Positions 60,802-64,000 of a DNA stretch of 64,000 nt are shown piece after piece. The stretch covers positions 1 to 64,000 of the forward strand of contig NZ_ATHO01000071.1 of the NCBI RefSeq assembly GCF_000445065.1, read 5' to 3'. A program made the translations under genes and the position numbers. The first letter of the stretch is position 1. Each line of letters opens with the position of its first letter. Origin of the DNA: Sphingobium quisquiliarum P25 (lineage in GTDB: Bacteria > Pseudomonadota > Alphaproteobacteria > Sphingomonadales > Sphingomonadaceae). The notes under the pieces were generated by a model. It saw only the letters and a list, made by a program, of their open reading frames with translations. It made no database searches and was not told the origin of the DNA.

Positions 60802-61932
60802 ATGACGATGCTTTCGCTTGACCGTCGGACCTTTGTTTCCACGGCTTTTCTGACGTCGGTCGCGGGCCTGACGGGATGCGCCACGCCTGCATATCGCGCC
60901 CGAAGCGGCGCGATCCCCTTCCGCTCGGCCGTCGTCGCGAAGATGGACGGCGGCGATGATTTCCAGCTTGAATGGCAGGCCGATGGCGTGCAGCGCGTCA
61001 CCGTCTATGCCGGGACCGGTCCAGCGCCGGTCCTGACAGGAAAGCCCGCTGGTGAGGGCGCCGGATCGGGGCGCATCATCGTCAAGGGGCTTGCCCCGGA
61101 CCAGCGGCCCTTCTTCACGCTGGTGCCGGACAGCGGCGCGCCGCTGGTCATCGCCGACCGGGCGCTTCACCTGCCCAGCATCGCCAATCTGCGCGACATT
61201 GGCGGTTATCGCACGGCGGATGGACGCTGGGTAAAGATGGGGCTGCTCTATCGTTCCGACCAGCTCGACCGGGTGAGCGACGCGGACCTGTCGAAAATGT
61301 CGCAGCTTGGCCTTCAGCTTGTGGTCGATCTGCGCACACAGAGTGAGCGAGCGCGGGAGCCAGACCGCTTGCCACCGGCCACGCCGTCGCTGGTGCTGGA
61401 TGTCGCGGGCGACGGCGAAGGATCGCTGGGCGGCGACATGCGCAAGGCGATGACCGCCATCTCTTCGGGCAAGGGCGTCGAGCTGCTGACGGAGGCCAAC
61501 CGGGATTTCGTGTCCCTGCCCAGCGCCCGCCGCGCCTATGCGCAGATGCTGGACCGGCTGGCGGCGCAGCAAGCGCCGATGCTGTATCACTGCACGGCGG
61601 GCAAGGACCGCACCGGCTGGGCCAGCGCCGTCATCCTCACCCTGCTGGGCGTGCCGAGGGAAACGGTGATGGCCGACTATCTCGCCAGCAACCGGTTCCT
61701 GAAGGCGAAGAATGCGGCGGCGATGGCCGCGCTGTCGAAATCGGGCAGTTCCCTGGACCCCGCCTTCCTTGAGCCCGTGCTCACCGTGCGGGCCAGCTAT
61801 CTGGAGGCCGCCTTTGCCGAGGTGGAGAAGCGCCATGGGTCGTTCGACGCCTATATCGCGCAGGGGCTGGGCATCAGCGACGCGACGGTGGAGCGGCTTC
61901 GCGGCCATTATCTGATGGGCACGGCCGTCTGA
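60802..61932 (+). CDS. Tyrosine-phosphatase-like lipoprotein
   Basis: A 376-residue protein whose N-terminus has twin Arg (LDRRTFVSTAFLTSVAGLTGC), so it may use Tat export and a lipobox Cys. Residues 130-376 form a Tyr_phosphatase-3/DSP-type domain: SIANLRDIGGYRTADGR, LLYRSDQLDRVSDADL, and the active site HCTAGKDRTG (Cys264, Arg270). The N-terminal 100 residues form a beta-rich domain. Members act on phosphotyrosine or phosphoinositide. AGGAA stands before the start. Confidence 0.83.
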   Translation: MTMLSLDRRTFVSTAFLTSVAGLTGCATPAYRARSGAIPFRSAVVAKMDGGDDFQLEWQADGVQRVTVYAGTGPAPVLTGKPAGEGAGSGRIIVKGLAPDQRPFFTLVPDSGAPLVIADRALHLPSIANLRDIGGYRTADGRWVKMGLLYRSDQLDRVSDADLSKMSQLGLQLVVDLRTQSERAREPDRLPPATPSLVLDVAGDGEGSLGGDMRKAMTAISSGKGVELLTEANRDFVSLPSARRAYAQMLDRLAAQQAPMLYHCTAGKDRTGWASAVILTLLGVPRETVMADYLASNRFLKAKNAAAMAALSKSGSSLDPAFLEPVLTVRASYLEAAFAEVEKRHGSFDAYIAQGLGISDATVERLRGHYLMGTAV

Positions 61933-62042
61933 GGCAGGGGCGGGCGCGGAAAAGCGCCCCTGCGCTAATGTGGGTTGCCCTGCCCGGTGCGACCGTGTGG
62001 AGGGGCAAGCGTTCTGCCTTGTCCCACCATATGGAGACCGGC

Positions 62043-62267
62043 ATGACATTTCGCTCCCGCCCTTCCATCATAGCGTCCTGCGCCACCGCATTGGCCGCGC
62101 TCGCCCTGCTGGGCGCATGCAGCCCTGCGGCGAACCAGGAAAATGGCCGCGTGCCCGGCGGCACCAACCAGCAGCAGGCGATCAATGCCGCGGGCGATAC
62201 CGGCGCTTCCAACAGCATGCCCGGCATCGGCGCGCCCGGCACCGGCGGGGAAGGAACCCAGCCATGA
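62043..62267 (+). CDS. Small hypothetical lipoprotein
   Basis: A 74-residue lipoprotein (signal MTFRSRPSIIASCATALAAL, lipobox LLGAC), with a flexible Gly/Asn/Gln-rich mature part. GGAGA lies just before ATG 62043. Its stop overlaps the next start (ATGA), so it is translated together with the DUF4142 protein. Function unknown. Confidence 0.65.
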   Translation: MTFRSRPSIIASCATALAALALLGACSPAANQENGRVPGGTNQQQAINAAGDTGASNSMPGIGAPGTGGEGTQP

Positions 62268-62899
62268 GCGTGAACCGCAGCCTCATTTGCGCCGCGATGG
62301 TGCTGGCGCCGCTGGCCGCATGCAACCAGACGAGCGGCGTTTCCGGCCAGGACGAGCTGGCCAATGGCAGCGCCACGGTCGCGCGCCATTATGAAGGGCC
62401 AAAGCCCGAAGGCGTATCCAGCCCGAATGACGCGGTGACGACGACCTTCTACATCCCGCAGGCGGCGATCGGCGATATGTACGAGATTCAGTCGAGCGAA
62501 CTGGCGCTGGTGCGCGCCCGCGCGCCGGAGGTGAAGGCCTTCGCCCGCCAGATGATCGAGGATCACAAGAAGACGAGCGCGGCCCTGCGGCAGTTCGTGG
62601 CTGACAACCCGGTGAACATCGCCATCCCGAAGAATATGGACGCGCGCCGCAACGCCATGCTGTCCAACCTCAAATCAGCGGGCGACGCCGAGTTCGACGC
62701 GCAATATATCGGGCAGCAGGCGGCGGCCCATCAGGAGGCTTTCAACCTGCACAGCAGCTATGCGTCACGCGGCGATTATGCGGCGCTCAAGACATTGGCG
62801 CAGTCGACGGCGAAGATAGTCGGGCACCATCGCGAGGAAGCCGCGGCGCTCGATGCCAGGTTCGGGACGCCTGCCAACAAGGCGAAGTCGGGGACCTGA
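62264..62899 (+). CDS. DUF4142 family lipoprotein
   Basis: A 211-residue lipoprotein (MSVNRSLICAAMVLAPLAAC) with the DUF4142 ferritin-like four-helix domain: FYIPQAAIGDMYEIQSSELAL, VKAFARQMIEDHKKTSAALR, AQYIGQQAAAHQEAFNLHSS and IVGHHREEAAAL. The His and Glu residues on these helices could form a metal site, but binding is unproved. The start overlaps the preceding gene. Typical of stress or cell-envelope proteins in sphingomonads. Confidence 0.85.
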   Translation: MSVNRSLICAAMVLAPLAACNQTSGVSGQDELANGSATVARHYEGPKPEGVSSPNDAVTTTFYIPQAAIGDMYEIQSSELALVRARAPEVKAFARQMIEDHKKTSAALRQFVADNPVNIAIPKNMDARRNAMLSNLKSAGDAEFDAQYIGQQAAAHQEAFNLHSSYASRGDYAALKTLAQSTAKIVGHHREEAAALDARFGTPANKAKSGT

Positions 62900-62928
62900 G
62901 GCGGCGCGTGGGCCTTTGCTGATCAGGA

Positions 62929-62970
62929 TGAAGCGCGACGTGCTCCCGCGCAGGAACACGCCGCGCTTCA
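62929..62970. terminator. Bidirectional hairpin
   Basis: Eighteen-base arms (62929-62946 and 62953-62970), two mismatches, 6-nt loop cgcgca. It lies between the converging DUF4142 gene and the small lipoprotein gene at 62980. Confidence 0.6.
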
Positions 62971-62979
62971 CCTTACCCT

Positions 62980-63240
62980 TCAAGGCGCGCTGGCATTGCC
63001 AGCCTGATCATTTCCCATCGCCCCGCCCATGGCATTGCCGCCTGCGCCGTTCATCGGCGCGTTGGGCGGCACTTGGCCCGATCCGCTGACCGGCGCCGGG
63101 GCCGAACTCATATTGCCGGGCGCATCGTCCATCCGGTTGATCGCGGCTGAATTCACCATCGCATCATTCTGGCTGCCCTGATCCTGCGAGCAGGCGGCAG
63201 CGCCGAGCGTGCACATCAGCAGCATGGTTCGAACGATCAT
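62980..63240 (-). CDS. Small low-complexity lipoprotein
   Basis: An 86-residue lipoprotein (MIVRTMLLMCTLGAAAC) with a mature part rich in Gly, Asn, Met and Ala (segments GGNAMGGAMGN). The composition suggests an unstructured surface or periplasmic peptide. It is 49 bp behind the ZIP-type transporter on the same strand; the Asn, Met and Asp content could be related to metal, but this is speculation. Similar in style to the 62043 lipoprotein. Confidence 0.65.
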   Translation of the reverse strand: MIVRTMLLMCTLGAAACSQDQGSQNDAMVNSAAINRMDDAPGNMSSAPAPVSGSGQVPPNAPMNGAGGNAMGGAMGNDQAGNASAP

Positions 63241-63289
63241 CTTGCATTCTCCTCTGCTTGGAAGCGGTTGGGCGAGCCTTTCCTCGCGC

Positions 63290-64000
63290 TCATGCCAGCG
63301 CGAGATCGAGCACCATCATCAGGCACAGCCCGGCGATCAGGCTGATCTGCGCCCGGTTCGACCGCTCGTGCGCGAGCGCCGGGACGATCTGGCTCATGGT
63401 GACGGAAATCATCGCGCCCGCAGCGATGCAGAGCGCCCAGGGCAGAAGCGGCTGGAACTGCGCCACCAGCAGCGCGCCGATGGTGCCCGCGACCGGCTCC
63501 ACAAGGCCCGAAGCCACCGCGCCCCAGAAGGACACCGCCGGGGAATAGCGCAGCGCCAGCGCGCAGTTGACCGCGAAGCCTTCCGGTATGTTCTGGATGC
63601 CGATGCCAAGCGCGGTCGTGCTGCCTTCCGCATAACCCCCGCCTGCGAAGCTGACGCCGACCGCCATGCCTTCGGGCACATTGTGCAGCGTGATCGCGGC
63701 GACGAACAGCCAGATGGACTGCTCGCTCATCAGCCAGGAGGAAGAGGGGGCGACGGGCGCATCGGGCGCGGGGAAGAAGCGGGCGAGCGCCATGATGACG
63801 GCCGCGCCCAAGGCGACAGACCCGGCGGAGATGAGAGCGGAACGCCATGACCCTGCTCCTTGAGCCTCCAGATGATGGAGCGCCGGGATGATCAGCGAAA
63901 AGAAGGATGCGGCGAGCATGACGCCCGCCGCAAATCCCAGCAGCACGCCCTGGTGGCGCTGCGCCGAGCGGCCGATGCCCAGCATGGGCAGCGCCCCCAG
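63290..64000 (-). CDS. ZIP-family metal transporter, 5' end beyond window
   Basis: At least 231 residues of a GufA-like ZIP transporter. The frame is open to the window edge (LGAL-P then MLGIG), so the start lies outside, although an ATG at 63985 exists. About seven membrane helices with the paired metal motifs TLHNVPEGMAVG and GIQNIPEGFAVN, where His and Glu line the channel (Gln replaces His in the second, as usual in GufA members). It moves zinc or another divalent metal into the cytosol. Confidence 0.87.
   Translation of the reverse strand: MGALPMLGIGRSAQRHQGVLLGFAAGVMLAASFFSLIIPALHHLEAQGAGSWRSALISAGSVALGAAVIMALARFFPAPDAPVAPSSSWLMSEQSIWLFVAAITLHNVPEGMAVGVSFAGGGYAEGSTTALGIGIQNIPEGFAVNCALALRYSPAVSFWGAVASGLVEPVAGTIGALLVAQFQPLLPWALCIAAGAMISVTMSQIVPALAHERSNRAQISLIAGLCLMMVLDLALA

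Noticed and set aside
60733-62049. 438-codon minus-strand frame opposite the phosphatase-like gene
   Set aside because: Antisense shadow; the plus-strand protein has an intact CX5R site.
1-64000. CRISPR array, rRNA or tRNA genes, prophage
   Set aside because: No regularly spaced repeats, no cloverleaf or rRNA-like stretch, and no phage structural or integrase gene were seen.

Overview
The window is high-GC DNA from an alphaproteobacterium, most likely a sphingomonad (Sphingobium, Sphingomonas or Novosphingobium type). The reasons are six full-length TonB-dependent receptors whose mature starts carry the sphingomonad-type (D/E)IVVTxxR box, many TetR, SDR and flavoprotein genes typical of catabolic accessory DNA, DUF4139, DUF4142 and DUF1214 proteins, and an intergenic GGGCTGAGCCTGTCAAAGCCC repeat of the kind common in these genomes. 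There are no rRNA, tRNA, CRISPR, phage-structural or replication genes. Species cannot be assigned from the sequence alone. Every function below is inferred from motifs and context, without a database search.

Layout. 1-6.4 kb: an unknown protein cut by the window edge, a periplasmic helical-repeat protein, an SDR, a long inverted repeat, an XRE regulator with a palindrome over its start, a D-aminoacylase-like amidohydrolase and a Coq4-family protein. 6.4-14.9 kb: a two-TetR-domain regulator divergent from a receptor, an NTF2-like protein, a polyvinyl-alcohol-dehydrogenase-like cytochrome/PQQ enzyme and an SdsA-type alkyl sulfatase. These look like an envelope pathway that takes up a sulfate ester, hydrolyses it and oxidises the alcohol. 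14.9-22.9 kb (minus strand): NTF2-like protein, P450, LLM flavin enzyme, TetR, receptor, NAD(P)-binding protein, DUF1214. 23.2-33.1 kb (plus strand): sulfotransferase, LLM enzyme, fused CofG-CofH FO synthase, hydrolase, F420:NADP oxidoreductase, FAD dehydrogenase, DUF2520 protein and NAD(P)-binding protein, mostly with short gaps or overlapping stop/start codons.

33.1-37.5 kb: a receptor flanked by decayed genes (sulfatase, two-component system, receptor C-terminus, response regulator). 37.5-44.8 kb: GPH-type transporter, then a tightly coupled receptor-YdcF-S1/P1 (phospholipase C-like) operon facing a ROK regulator across a 10-bp inverted repeat. 44.8-50.2 kb: scar of an efflux-protein fragment and a dead IS481-type transposase, then receptor, TetR and PHP-domain phosphoesterase. 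50.2-57.3 kb: two tandem DUF4139 proteins, one with a receptor-like TonB-box segment inserted, a receptor, and an HxlR/QorB divergent pair. 57.4-64 kb: lipoproteins, SDR, Baeyer-Villiger-type flavoprotein, tyrosine-phosphatase-like lipoprotein, DUF4142 protein and a ZIP metal transporter cut by the window edge.

The strongest candidate for a new system is the F420-linked catabolic locus (20.4-33.1 kb), where cofactor precursor synthesis, cofactor reduction and F420-type enzymes sit with a P450, a sulfotransferase and a steroid-dehydrogenase-like flavoprotein beside a receptor gene.
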